DNA of 64,000 nucleotides from Nocardia jejuensis NBRC 103114 (GCF_001613145.1 NZ_BDBU01000039.1:1-64000), one strand, 5' to 3'. Counted from the first letter of the stretch, positions 35,133 through 43,280 are shown. Numbers and translations: made by a program. The notes: generated by a model from the letters alone, not told the origin.

Positions 35133-36668
35133 CTACCGAGGGAAGTAGCCGGGGTCCGGCCGGCAGGTGAGGTCGGCGGCGGGCAGGGTGCCGTCGGCGA
35201 GGTAGGTGTTGACGGCGTCGGTGACGCAGGGGCTCAGGCCGACGCGGAACGCGCCATGGATTCGGGTGCCCGCCAGGGTGACCAGACGCGAGGCGGTCAG
35301 ATCATGGTGCAGCGCAACGCCTTCCTGATAGGCGGTGCGGGTGTCGTGCTCCGAGACCAGGATCAGCGCGGGCACCGCATTGCGCACCTCGGTCGGCGGT
35401 TCGACGGGATCGGGCCAGTAGGCGCAGGCGGTGATGTTGTTGGCGAACGCGCCGAACACCGGCTGGGTGGCGCGGGCCTGCTCGATGTTCGCGAGGTACC
35501 AGGCAGGATCGCGCGGCGCGGCCCGATCACCGCACAGCACCGCCGCCAGGCTCGCGGCCTCCAGCGGGACCGCGGCGGTGACCCGTGCCTTCAGATCGTC
35601 CAGGTCGATCGGCACGCCGTTCGCGCCGTCGGAGATGATCCGCACGACATCCGCGAGACGCGAGTTCCACTGCGGATTCGCCAGCAGCGCGAAGATCATC
35701 AGCGGCACCGTGTGCTCGTCGACGAGATAGGTCGAGCTGACACTGAACACCGGATGCGCGCCCGCCCGGCGGATCATGTCGGTGACGAACGCGCGCACCT
35801 GCTCGGCGGTCGCGCCGAAGTGGTACTCGTCGTCGTGCCGTGCGGCCCACACCGCCCAGTCGTCCAGCGCGTACTCGTTGATCGGGCCCATGTCCTGGTA
35901 GTGGCCCACCCAGATGCGGTCCGGATCGACCGCGCTGTCCAGCACGATCCGGTCCGCGCGTTCCGGGAACATCTGGGTGTACACCGAACCCAGGTAGGTG
36001 CCGTAGGACGCGCCGAAGTAGCTGAGCGTGCGTTCGCCCAGGGCGCTGCGCACGACATCCATATCGCGGGCGGTATTGCGGGTGTTGATGTTCCGGATCT
36101 TGTCCGCGTCCGGCGTCAGGCACGCGGTCGCCAGCGCACTGGCCAAGGTGGCGTCGCGGGCGTAGCCGAAGGTGTCGAAGCCCGCGGAGAACAGGATGCT
36201 GGGCACCGGGATCGCGCAGCTCACCTTGTCCGAGCGCCCGATCCCGCGCGGGTCCATCCCGATCAGGTCGTACTGCGCGCGCACGTCCGCCGAGAGATTC
36301 TTCTGCGTGGTGGCCATGTAGCGCAGGCCGCTGCCGCCGGGGCCGCCCGGATTGGACAGCAGGACCCCGCGCCGCCGCGCCGGATCGGTGGCGGCGATCC
36401 GGGAGATCGCGATGCTCAGCGTCCGGCCGTCGGGCTTGGCGTAGTCCAGTGGCACAGTGACATTCGCGCACTGCGCCTGGGCGTCGTCGAGGATCTGGTC
36501 GCCGCAGCCCTGCCAGGTCGGCTGCTGACCGTAATACCGCTCCAGCCCCGGCGCGGCCTCGGAGCCGATCGCCCCCGCGTCAGGTGTGCGAGCCTGCGCG
36601 AGGGGAGTCGCCGCCACCGCGGCCAGCACCGTCACACTCAGCACGAACCGAATCCACCCCGCGGGCAT
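35133..36668 (-). CDS. Secreted alpha/beta-hydrolase of the tripeptidyl-aminopeptidase (TAP) type
   Basis: A 511-residue exported hydrolase. An N-terminal signal (hydrophobic FVLSVTVLAAVAATPLAQA, cleavage after AQA) precedes an alpha/beta-hydrolase domain with LLSNPGGPGGSGL (oxyanion region), YDLIGMDPRGIGRSD, the nucleophile Ser in YFGASYGTYLG, and a C-terminal TAP-like domain with ALILVSEHDTRTAY (Asp) and AGTRIHGAFRVG (His). Family members remove tripeptides or act as proline-type aminopeptidases outside the cell. AGGAGGGTGG lies just upstream of ATG 36668, and a double palindrome lies directly beyond it. Confidence 0.9.
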   Translation of the reverse strand: MPAGWIRFVLSVTVLAAVAATPLAQARTPDAGAIGSEAAPGLERYYGQQPTWQGCGDQILDDAQAQCANVTVPLDYAKPDGRTLSIAISRIAATDPARRRGVLLSNPGGPGGSGLRYMATTQKNLSADVRAQYDLIGMDPRGIGRSDKVSCAIPVPSILFSAGFDTFGYARDATLASALATACLTPDADKIRNINTRNTARDMDVVRSALGERTLSYFGASYGTYLGSVYTQMFPERADRIVLDSAVDPDRIWVGHYQDMGPINEYALDDWAVWAARHDDEYHFGATAEQVRAFVTDMIRRAGAHPVFSVSSTYLVDEHTVPLMIFALLANPQWNSRLADVVRIISDGANGVPIDLDDLKARVTAAVPLEAASLAAVLCGDRAAPRDPAWYLANIEQARATQPVFGAFANNITACAYWPDPVEPPTEVRNAVPALILVSEHDTRTAYQEGVALHHDLTASRLVTLAGTRIHGAFRVGLSPCVTDAVNTYLADGTLPAADLTCRPDPGYFPR

Positions 36669-36680
36669 GGCCACCCTCCT

Positions 36681-36713
36681 CACAGTACTGTTCCGAGGCC
36701 GAACAGTACTGTG
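36681..36713. promoter_or_regulatory. Double ACAGTACTGT palindrome in front of the TAP-type hydrolase
   Basis: ACAGTACTGT, itself a perfect 10-bp palindrome, occurs at 36682-36691 and 36703-36712, 21 bp centre to centre (two helical turns). The flanks extend this to a 13-bp inverted repeat around a seven-base centre. It sits just upstream of the ribosome-binding site, as expected for an operator bound by two dimers on one face of the DNA. The binding protein is unknown. Confidence 0.65.
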
Positions 36714-36866
36714 GGTCGCCCACCGGGGTGTCCCGATCACGAATCAGGACGGCGCTGCCCACCCGTAACCGCGTCGGGGTCGCGCGGAGGTGTACGCCTG
36801 GCCGTTCGTTCGCCGTCCACGACGAGGTCAAGGCCGGGAACATCCGCACCCCGGGTACCGGCTCAC

Positions 36867-36910
36867 GCGCGCCACCGGCCTCCGCTCCGGAGCGGAGGCC
36901 GGTGGCGCGC
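36867..36910. repeat. Perfect 44-bp palindrome
   Basis: Two 22-base arms meet with no loop: the left arm starts GCGCGCCACC and ends CCGCTCC at 36888, and the right arm is its exact complement. It lies 49 bases beyond the carboxylesterase stop, so it may act as a terminator or cruciform; there is no T-run. Confidence 0.9.
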
Positions 36911-36958
36911 ACCCGGCGCTTCCGGCCGGTGTGGTCGGAAGCGCGCACGAGCATCGAA

Positions 36959-38479
36959 CTACGCGGAACTCACCCACGAGGTCGCCGCGGCGGTCGGGTC
37001 GGCGGCGCGCGCGTCCCAGGCTCGGCGGTGGTGTTCGCGCGGATCGGACTCGACCCGGCTCGATTCGTCGAAGACCATGATCGATCGCTGTTCGGCGTCG
37101 TAGCGAGGCCAGCCGGGGTCGCCGGTCTTGGCGAAGCGGATCCAGCTCTGGCGAATCGCGTGCCCGAGTTCGGCGGGCGCGGAGTCGCCGAGTTGCGGGC
37201 CGTAGATCGGGTCCGCGAGGTTGTCGAACAGGAACGGGAGTTCCAGCGCGTGCGAGGCGCCCATGCGACTGTCGTATGCCGGTGACTGCCAGGCGAATTC
37301 GTAGCCGAAGGTGTTCCCGCCGGCGGCTGCGTGGGCGCGGGTGAGTTCCACGGCCGGGCCCCGGAACATCTGGTTGGTGACCGTCTCGGCGAGTTGCTCA
37401 CCGAGTGGGAGGTGCCCGTAGAGCCGTCGAGACGCCGACCGGCTCGCCTCGGGCACCAGGTAGGCGCTCTCGGCGTCGTCGAGATCCTGCGCGGTGGCCG
37501 AATCGAACTGCCCGGTGCGCAGCAGCGTGGAGCGGGACTCGTCGCGATTGCTGCCGATCAGCAGGTCTATCGACGACGGAATACGTTCGCGCAGTGTGGA
37601 ATCGGGTGCGAGCGTGCCGTCGACGGCGGGCATGAACGGGGTGTACCGGTAGGTGTACGGATTCCAGATGCTCGCATCGCGGAAGCGCTCGTCCAGTGCG
37701 CGCTGGCGGCGCAGCAGTTCGGGCAGGGGGATCGAGTGCGGATCGGTCTCGGCATCGAGTTCGGCCAGCACGCGCTTGGCGAGCGTGTCGGCCTCGTCCA
37801 GTTCGGTGACCACCAGCAGCGGCACGCTCTGCAGGATCGCCCGGCGCAGGAGCCCTTCGGCGGCAGCGGTTCTGGCGATCATGGACAGGGCTCCGCCGCC
37901 CGCGGAATTGGCGAACACCGTGACGGCGTCCGCATCCCCGCCGAATCGGTGGATATTGTTCCGCACCCACTGCAATGCGGCCGCGATATCGCGCAGTCCG
38001 GCATTGCGGGTCCCGCCCGGTACGGCCAGGAATCCGTCCACGCCGAGGCGGTAGTTCACCGTGACGGTCACGACGCCCTCGCGGGCGAACAACGAACCGT
38101 CGGCTCGCGCGGTGGACGCGCTGCCCGAGACGTAGCCGCCGGGGTGCAGCCAGACCATCACCGGCAGCCGCGCCGCCCCCAGGTCCGGGGTGAAGGCATT
38201 GAGCGAGAGGCAGTCGGTTCCCCACGGGTAGAGCGGGGTTTCGTGGTCGGCGAAGGCGAAGGTATCGGGTTGCGGTGCGGCCGGGCCGAATTCGAACGCC
38301 TCGCGCACGCCGTCCCAAGCCTGTGGAGGCTGTGGGGGAGCGAAGCGATTCTCGCCGAAAGGCGGTGCCGCGTAGGGGATTCCCTTGAACGAGAGCGTTC
38401 CGCCGGTTTCGAGCCCGGCGATCCTGCCGGCGGTGGTGACCGCCTCGACGATCCGGTTCGCGCCTTCGTGTGTGGCCAC
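36959..38479 (-). CDS. Carboxylesterase, type B
   Basis: A 506-residue type-B carboxylesterase. FKGIPYAAPPFGENRF is the N-terminal signature, VMVWLHPGGYVSGS the oxyanion hole, and the nucleophile Ser is in VFANSAGGGAL (the usual GESAGG here reads ANSAGG). The Glu is in GSNRDESRSTLL and the His in MGASHALELPFLF. It hydrolyses carboxylic esters; no signal peptide is seen, so it is cytoplasmic. GTG 38479 is taken as the start; the in-frame extension to 38575 overlaps the regulator's operator region. It is divergent from an ArsR gene that probably controls it. Confidence 0.9.
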   Translation of the reverse strand: MATHEGANRIVEAVTTAGRIAGLETGGTLSFKGIPYAAPPFGENRFAPPQPPQAWDGVREAFEFGPAAPQPDTFAFADHETPLYPWGTDCLSLNAFTPDLGAARLPVMVWLHPGGYVSGSASTARADGSLFAREGVVTVTVNYRLGVDGFLAVPGGTRNAGLRDIAAALQWVRNNIHRFGGDADAVTVFANSAGGGALSMIARTAAAEGLLRRAILQSVPLLVVTELDEADTLAKRVLAELDAETDPHSIPLPELLRRQRALDERFRDASIWNPYTYRYTPFMPAVDGTLAPDSTLRERIPSSIDLLIGSNRDESRSTLLRTGQFDSATAQDLDDAESAYLVPEASRSASRRLYGHLPLGEQLAETVTNQMFRGPAVELTRAHAAAGGNTFGYEFAWQSPAYDSRMGASHALELPFLFDNLADPIYGPQLGDSAPAELGHAIRQSWIRFAKTGDPGWPRYDAEQRSIMVFDESSRVESDPREHHRRAWDARAADPTAAATSWVSSA

Positions 38480-38525
38480 CGCTGTGGTCTCTCCCTTCGG
38501 TACGGACTGACTCTTGGTACGATAG

Positions 38526-38548
38526 TTCGACAATCCCGAACTGTCGAA
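38526..38548. promoter_or_regulatory. Inverted repeats between the carboxylesterase and arsR genes
   Basis: TTCGACA and TGTCGAA form a perfect 7-bp dyad around nine bases, and AGTTCG with CGAACT forms a second overlapping dyad. The position between divergent genes fits an ArsR operator. Confidence 0.5.
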
Positions 38549-38581
38549 TGATCCAACCGAACGATCGGAGCCCACCGGCCG

Positions 38582-38890
38582 ATGCGCACGCTGCCCGAGC
38601 CCGCCCGCGATTCACTGACGCTCGCGACGGTCCTGCACGCCCTCGGTGATCCGGTGCGGCTGGAGCTGATTCGCCGCGCCCGCCGCAATCCCGACCTGAC
38701 CTGCTCCGCCGACGGTCTCGACGTCCCCAAGTCGACGCTGACCAACCACTGGCGGATCCTGCGTGAGGCCGGACTGATCAGCATCACCGTCGACGGCAGG
38801 CATCGGCGCATTCGGTTGCGCGGCGACGAGGTCGAACTGAGCTTCCCGGGGCTGCTGGCGCTGATCGTGAGTTTCGAGGATCGGGCCTGA
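38582..38890 (+). CDS. ArsR-family transcriptional regulator
   Basis: A 102-residue winged-helix regulator: LATVLHALGDPVRLELIRR, recognition region VPKSTLTNHWRILREAGLI, wing ITVDGRHRRIRLR. The metal-binding cysteine motif of classical ArsR/SmtB (ELCVCDL) is absent, so the signal is probably an organic compound. It is divergent from the carboxylesterase gene across 102 bases with dyad sites, a typical repressor-target pair. ATG 38582 lies shortly after the dyads. Confidence 0.9.
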   Translation: MRTLPEPARDSLTLATVLHALGDPVRLELIRRARRNPDLTCSADGLDVPKSTLTNHWRILREAGLISITVDGRHRRIRLRGDEVELSFPGLLALIVSFEDRA

Positions 38891-38904
38891 AAGTCCTTGC
38901 CGGG

Positions 38905-39000
38905 ACCTCTGTGCAAGGGCTTGCTGTGACCTCTGCGCAAGGGCTTGCTGTGGCCTCTGTGCAAGGGCTTGCGGTGACATCGATGTCAATCCTTAGCGTG
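38905..39000. repeat. 24-bp tandem repeat, three close copies and one diverged copy holding a promoter
   Basis: Units at 38905, 38929 and 38953 share a core CTCTGTGCAAGGGCTTGC with a few changes. The fourth 24-base unit (38977-39000) has diverged and carries most of the merR promoter. Each unit ends in a TTGC(T/G)GTG element, the same sequence that forms the promoter's -35, so the array offers extra -35-like or binding half-sites. Confidence 0.8.
38969..38999 (+). promoter_or_regulatory. MerR-type promoter of the merR gene
   Basis: A -35 TTGCGG (38969-38974) and -10 TAGCGT (38994-38999) are separated by 19 bases, the long spacer characteristic of MerR-activated promoters. The spacer holds the perfect palindrome TGACATCGATGTCA (38975-38988). 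The same palindrome, spacer length and -10 recur at 41607-41637, so the adjacent MerR protein most likely binds both. Confidence 0.8.
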
Positions 39001-39039
39001 GGGTGCATGCCCACCGCGGGGCGGCATGAACAGGAGACG

Positions 39040-39453
39040 ATGATGCGCATCGGAGAACTATCGGAGAGATCGGGGGCGAGTCCGCGCTCGATCAGGTACT
39101 ACGAGTCGGTCGGTCTGCTGACGTCCGCGCGAGATGGCAACGGGTACAGGGTGTTCGAGGCGGACGCCGTCGAGCAGATCGCGAAGATCAAACTGCTGCT
39201 GCAGGTCGGGCTGGACATCGCCGACATCGTCGCGGTGCTCCCGTGTGTGGGTGATCCGGACGCGCTGCGCTGCGCCCAGGCGCGCCGGCGGTTCGACGAG
39301 CAGATCACGCGGATCGATCGGCAGCAGCGAGTTCTCGCGCGCGCCAGGTCGCTGCTGTTCGAACTCCGGTCCGAGGGTGCGGCGGCCGCCGCCGTCGTGT
39401 CCGGCGAGTCGGTCCGCGCGGTGAGCGGGAACCTGACGGTCGGAATTCACTGA
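39040..39453 (+). CDS. MerR-family regulator of the biosynthetic cluster
   Basis: A 137-residue MerR protein. The N-terminal winged helix has MRIGELSERSGASPRSIRYY and SARDGNGYRVFEADAVEQI, and a dimerisation helix follows. Cys69 and Cys78 lie in the linker (LPCVGDPDALRCAQ) and could sense a ligand or metal, but no known metal-site pattern is matched. CAGGAGA precedes ATG 39040; an in-frame extension to 38911 is repeat DNA, not protein. It probably activates its own promoter and that of the MFS gene at 41704 through the shared palindrome. Confidence 0.9.
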   Translation: MMRIGELSERSGASPRSIRYYESVGLLTSARDGNGYRVFEADAVEQIAKIKLLLQVGLDIADIVAVLPCVGDPDALRCAQARRRFDEQITRIDRQQRVLARARSLLFELRSEGAAAAAVVSGESVRAVSGNLTVGIH

Positions 39454-39906
39454 TCGCATTTCCCCCCGTCGTGGGGATAAATTCGGAGAGGTCGTCGCGC
39501 ACAACGGATTTCGATGGATCGAATCAGCATGATCCCAAATTGACCCTGGTCATGTGACATTCGAAAAACAAGTGTTGAAACTAAAACTCAGATGTCATAG
39601 CTTCCTTGAGTGAAAAGGATCGGTCCCGGCGATAGGGGCCGCCGACCACCGAGGGGGTCTCGACGGTTATGGCATACACACCGCAGGTCTGACCTGCGGC
39701 TTTCGGGCTGAAGTCCGCCCGCATATTCTTTGGCACCATTGTGTGCATAAACCGATAACCGCCTGCCTCGGTGCTGCTGCGGCGGTTTATCGTGACAATT
39801 CTTCGCCTCGTCGCGCATTGCTGATGAGGTATTCATTGCCGCGCCTCCGCGCCACTGTGCGAGCGTCGGCAACTATTGGGTACACCCATGCTCTGAGGAT
39901 TTGCAA
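39454..39906. other. Gene-free leader upstream of the DAHP-synthase fusion, with two hairpins
   Basis: These 453 bases hold no convincing gene. GC is lower around 39540-39610, likely a promoter zone. Two stem-loops follow: CCGCAGGT/ACCTGCGG with a three-base loop (39681-39699), and CGATAACCGCC (39753-39763) pairing with GGCGGTTTATCG (39781-39792, one bulge). Structured leaders before an aromatic-pathway enzyme suggest attenuation. A seven-codon frame at 39669 overlaps the first stem. GAGGA lies seven bases before ATG 39907. Confidence 0.5.
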
Positions 39907-41610
39907 ATGGATTTCTATCCAGAATTCTTGACGACGCCGGATATTCCGCCGTCGACCCGGATGCTGCTCGACAACGACGGCTCCACCACCGTGCTGCTGC
40001 AGTCGCTCGTCGGTTCGGACCTGTCGGTCGAACTGCTGCCCGAGCCGGCCGTGGAGGCCCTGTCCACCGACAGTCGGGTCGCGGACGTCTTCGGCGCCGA
40101 CGGTCCCGATCTCGGCTTGCGCCGTTCGCGACTGCGGGACGGCGGCGGCCGGGTGGTCAGCGAGAACATCATCACCTTCGAGGTGCGCGACGGCGACACT
40201 CTGATACCCAGCGACGCAACACCTTTCGGGCTGCATACCCGAGGTCTCGGGTTGTTCGAGCGCCGCCGGATCCTGTCCAACGGACTCACCCGGGGCAGTT
40301 TCGGTCTGCTCCCGGCAGGCTCGCCTGGCCGCGTCTACGAGGTCGAGTTCTCCAGCCGGACCCGGGTGCTCGTCCACGAGATCTTCAACCCCCGGTTCGT
40401 CTCGGCGGGCGTGCCGGGCACGGACGGCGGAACCGCCGCTCGCGCGACGGCACACGACGCCACCGGAGCGCGGGACCGGCAGCATCAGCCGGACTGGCCG
40501 GTGGGCGCCGAGGTCCGGCGGGTTCGCGCCACCCTGGCCCGGGCCGCGCCCCTGGTCTCGCCGCAGGACAGCCGCCGACTGCGCGAGCGGCTGGCGGAGC
40601 CGAGCTTCCTGCTGCACGCCGGGGATTGCGCGGAGACCTTCCGCGACAACACCCAGTTGCAGGTGGCGAGCCGAACCGCGCTGCTGCACAACATGTCCGA
40701 CGTGATCGAGGCGGAATCGGGCCGTCGGGTCGTCACGGTCGGCCGGATCGCCGGGCAGTACGCGAAACCGCGATCGGCTCCGATCGAGCGGCGCGGGGAC
40801 CTGGTGCTGCCGTCCTACTTCGGTGACGCGGTCAACCAGGCGGATTTCGCGGCGGGCACCCGAATTCCCGACCCGTGGAACCTGGTTCGCGCCTACGAGG
40901 AGTCCCGCCGGACACTCTCGTACCTGGGCAACTCGGGGGTCTTCACCTCGCACGAGGCGCTGCTGCTGGACTACGAACAGCCGCAGACCCGGCGCAGCCC
41001 GGACGACGGTCTGGCCTACGACCAGTCCGCGCACCTGCTCTGGATCGGCGAACGGACCCGCGCGCTGACCGGACCGCATATCGCCTTCGCCGCCGAGATC
41101 GCCAACCCGATCGGTGTCAAGATCGGCCCCGCCGCCACCGTGGACGAACTGCTGCGCCTGCACGCGGTTCTCAATCCGGACAACGCACCGGGCCGCCTGG
41201 CCTTCATCTTCCGGATGGGTCGCGACCGGGCATACGAACGCACACACGCGCTGCTCGCCGCCGCGGCGGCGGAGGGGATCGCGGACCGCTTTCTCAGCGA
41301 TCCGATGCACGGCAACACGATCTCGAGCCCCGCCGGGGTGAAAACCCGTTCGGTGGCCCAGATCGAGCAGGAGCTGCGCGCGTTCTTCGCCGCCTGCAAC
41401 GACATTGGAATCACCCCGGGTGGAATTCACCTCGAGGTGTCCGGGGACGAGGTCAGCGAATGCGTCGCTACGGACGTCGACGACGCCTATCTGGCCACGA
41501 ACTACCGCAGTGCCTGCGATCCCCGGCTGAACCCGGAGCAGTCCCTGCAGATCGCACAGGTCGTCGGCGAATTGCTGGCTGCGACACCGGAACTCCGACT
41601 CACGGCTTGA
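39907..41610 (+). CDS. Fusion: chorismate-lyase-like domain + type II (PhzC-like) DAHP synthase
   Basis: A 567-residue two-domain protein. Residues about 1-168 fit the chorismate lyase (UbiC-like) family: LLDNDGSTTVLLQSLVG, RRSRLRDGGGRVVSENIITF, GLGLFERRRILSNGL. A disordered link (about 169-195) leads to a type II DAHP synthase (about 196-567) with HAGDCAETF, RTALLHNMSDVIE, VTVGRIAGQYAKPRS, IANPIGVKIGP, LSDPMHGNTI and GGIHLEVSGDEVSEC. This domain is shorter than housekeeping AroG-II, like PhzC of phenazine clusters, so it may escape feedback control. Joining the first shikimate enzyme to a chorismate-consuming domain would push flux toward 4-hydroxybenzoate. The first domain's assignment is less certain than the second's. 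Part of the MerR-linked cluster. Confidence 0.82.
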   Translation: MDFYPEFLTTPDIPPSTRMLLDNDGSTTVLLQSLVGSDLSVELLPEPAVEALSTDSRVADVFGADGPDLGLRRSRLRDGGGRVVSENIITFEVRDGDTLIPSDATPFGLHTRGLGLFERRRILSNGLTRGSFGLLPAGSPGRVYEVEFSSRTRVLVHEIFNPRFVSAGVPGTDGGTAARATAHDATGARDRQHQPDWPVGAEVRRVRATLARAAPLVSPQDSRRLRERLAEPSFLLHAGDCAETFRDNTQLQVASRTALLHNMSDVIEAESGRRVVTVGRIAGQYAKPRSAPIERRGDLVLPSYFGDAVNQADFAAGTRIPDPWNLVRAYEESRRTLSYLGNSGVFTSHEALLLDYEQPQTRRSPDDGLAYDQSAHLLWIGERTRALTGPHIAFAAEIANPIGVKIGPAATVDELLRLHAVLNPDNAPGRLAFIFRMGRDRAYERTHALLAAAAAEGIADRFLSDPMHGNTISSPAGVKTRSVAQIEQELRAFFAACNDIGITPGGIHLEVSGDEVSECVATDVDDAYLATNYRSACDPRLNPEQSLQIAQVVGELLAATPELRLTA

Positions 41611-41637
41611 AGTGACATCGATGTCAATCGATAGCGT
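41607..41637 (+). promoter_or_regulatory. Second MerR-type promoter, in front of the cluster MFS gene
   Basis: A -35 TTGAAG (41607-41612, overlapping the stop codon of the fusion gene) and -10 TAGCGT (41632-41637) with a 19-base spacer that carries TGACATCGATGTCA (41613-41626). The stretch from GTGACATC through TAGCGT matches the merR promoter at all but two positions. Confidence 0.8.
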
Positions 41638-41703
41638 CCGAACGTCATCTCTCGCCTGTCGCGGGATTCGTCTCGAAATCGGAATTCGAAGGAGGGATCG
41701 CTT

Positions 41704-43155
41704 GTGTCCGTAGACATTCGATCGAACCGGGTCGCGTTGCTCACGGTGACCTGCCTGGGTCAGTTCATGGTGCTGCTGGACAGCACGATCGTCGGGGCCG
41801 CGCTGCCCGATATGCAACAGCGCCTGCACACCGAGTTGACCGGCCTGCAGTGGATCGTCGACGCCTACGTCCTGCTGGTGGCCATGCTGCTGCTGACCGG
41901 TGGCGTGTTCGCCGACCGGTTCGGCCGCAAGCGGGTGTTCCTGGCCGGTGTCGTGGTCTTCACGCTGGCCTCGGTGCTGTGCAGTGTCGCGCCCAGCGTC
42001 GGCTGGCTCATCGCGGGCCGGGTGCTGCAGGGTATCGGCGCCGCGGCCCTGAGCCCGGCCTCGCTGGCCCTGCTCGCCTCGGCGTACGCCGTTCCGCAGG
42101 AGCGGGTCAAGGCGATCGGGCTGTGGGCCGGATTCAGCGGGATCGGCCTCGCGGCCGGTCCGCTGGCCGGTGGCATCCTGGTGGACGCGTTCAGCTGGCC
42201 CGCCATCTTCCTGGTCAACGTTCCCATCGGCGCGGTGCTGCTGGTGGCGGGGCTGCGCGTGCTGGCCGAATCCCGTAATCCGGCCGCGCCCGCCATCGAC
42301 ATTCCCGGAACCGTGCTGTCGGTACTCGGCGTGGGCGCGCTGACCTTCGGCCTCATCGAAGGTGGTGCGCGGGGCTGGACCTCGCCGCTGATCCTGGGGA
42401 GCTTCGCCGCCGCGGTGGTGATCCTGGCCGGGTTCGTGGTGGTCGAGAACCGCAATGCGGCCCCGATGCTGCCGTTGCGACTGTTCAAGCTGCGGCTGTT
42501 CACGGTCGCGAACTCGGCCATGATCGTGGTGGGTTTCGCGCTGATGGGCTCGGCCTTCTTCTTCTCCCAGTTCTTCGTCTACGTGCAGGGCAGCTCGGTG
42601 CTGCGGGCCGGATTGCAGACCCTGCCGGCTTCACTGGCCATGGTCGTGGTGAGTCCGTACGCGGGCCGGTTGGCCGCCAAGTACGGCTTCCGGATCGTGG
42701 TGACCGTGGGCCTGGCACTGGCCGGGCTCGGACTGCTGGTCCTCGGATTCGTGCACGCCGACACCGGTTACGGCAATGTCTGGTGGCGGCTGGCGATCGT
42801 CGGCGTCGGATTCGGCCTGACCATGTCCCCGCTGACGGGAGCCGCCATCCAGTCGGTCAGCCCGCAGGAGGGCGGCCTGGCCTCGGGGATCAGCAGCACC
42901 ACCCGTCAGGTCGGTGCGGTGCTCGGTGTCGCGGTGCTCGGTGCGATCGTCCGGGGCCGGGAATCGGGCGGTGGCTCCTTCGAGTCCGGTCTCAACGCCG
43001 CCTTCGTGGCCGCCGGTGCGGTCACCCTGCTCAGCGCCGTCTTCACCGGTCTGTGGCTGGTCAAGGCGACGCCCGCGGCCGCTCCGCAACCTCCGGCGGC
43101 CGCACCCCCCGTGTCCGTCGATCCCGAGAAAACCACGGCGGCTACCCCGTCCTGA
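41704..43155 (+). CDS. MFS exporter of the cluster, DHA2 family
   Basis: A 483-residue exporter with about 14 spans: LDSTIVGAALPDMQQRL, LTGGVFADRFGRKRVFLAG (motif A), GRVLQGIGAAALSPASLALL and GFSGIGLAAGPLAGGILVD (motif C). The Pro/Ala-rich tail is probably disordered. It is under a MerR-type promoter matching that of merR, so export is likely induced by the ligand MerR senses, perhaps the cluster product: a self-resistance pump. AAGGAGGG lies before GTG 41704. A strong terminator follows. Confidence 0.9.
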   Translation: MSVDIRSNRVALLTVTCLGQFMVLLDSTIVGAALPDMQQRLHTELTGLQWIVDAYVLLVAMLLLTGGVFADRFGRKRVFLAGVVVFTLASVLCSVAPSVGWLIAGRVLQGIGAAALSPASLALLASAYAVPQERVKAIGLWAGFSGIGLAAGPLAGGILVDAFSWPAIFLVNVPIGAVLLVAGLRVLAESRNPAAPAIDIPGTVLSVLGVGALTFGLIEGGARGWTSPLILGSFAAAVVILAGFVVVENRNAAPMLPLRLFKLRLFTVANSAMIVVGFALMGSAFFFSQFFVYVQGSSVLRAGLQTLPASLAMVVVSPYAGRLAAKYGFRIVVTVGLALAGLGLLVLGFVHADTGYGNVWWRLAIVGVGFGLTMSPLTGAAIQSVSPQEGGLASGISSTTRQVGAVLGVAVLGAIVRGRESGGGSFESGLNAAFVAAGAVTLLSAVFTGLWLVKATPAAAPQPPAAAPPVSVDPEKTTAATPS

Positions 43156-43183
43156 CCGACTCGGTATACACCCGCAGATCGCC

Positions 43184-43211
43184 GCGGTGGCCTCGTAGAA
43201 GAGGCCACCGC
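43184..43211 (+). terminator. Intrinsic terminator after the cluster MFS gene
   Basis: A perfect 11-bp stem, GCGGTGGCCTC with its complement, around a six-base loop (GTAGAA). It separates the MerR-controlled unit from the LuxR-chorismatase-ligase unit. Confidence 0.8.
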
Positions 43212-43280
43212 TACCGAAAGCCCGTGTGACCGAGTCGGATTCGGACGAGCCTGCCGCCCTCAGCTCAACTACGGAGAGCC

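Noticed and set aside
39669-39692. Seven-codon leader peptide overlapping a hairpin, considered as a classical attenuator
   Set aside because: It has one Tyr and no run of aromatic codons, and no clear ribosome-binding site, so it lacks the hallmarks of a regulatory leader peptide.
39730-39745. TTTGGCACCATT considered as a T-box motif
   Set aside because: It matches only part of the T-box consensus, and the specifier and antiterminator arrangement could not be found.
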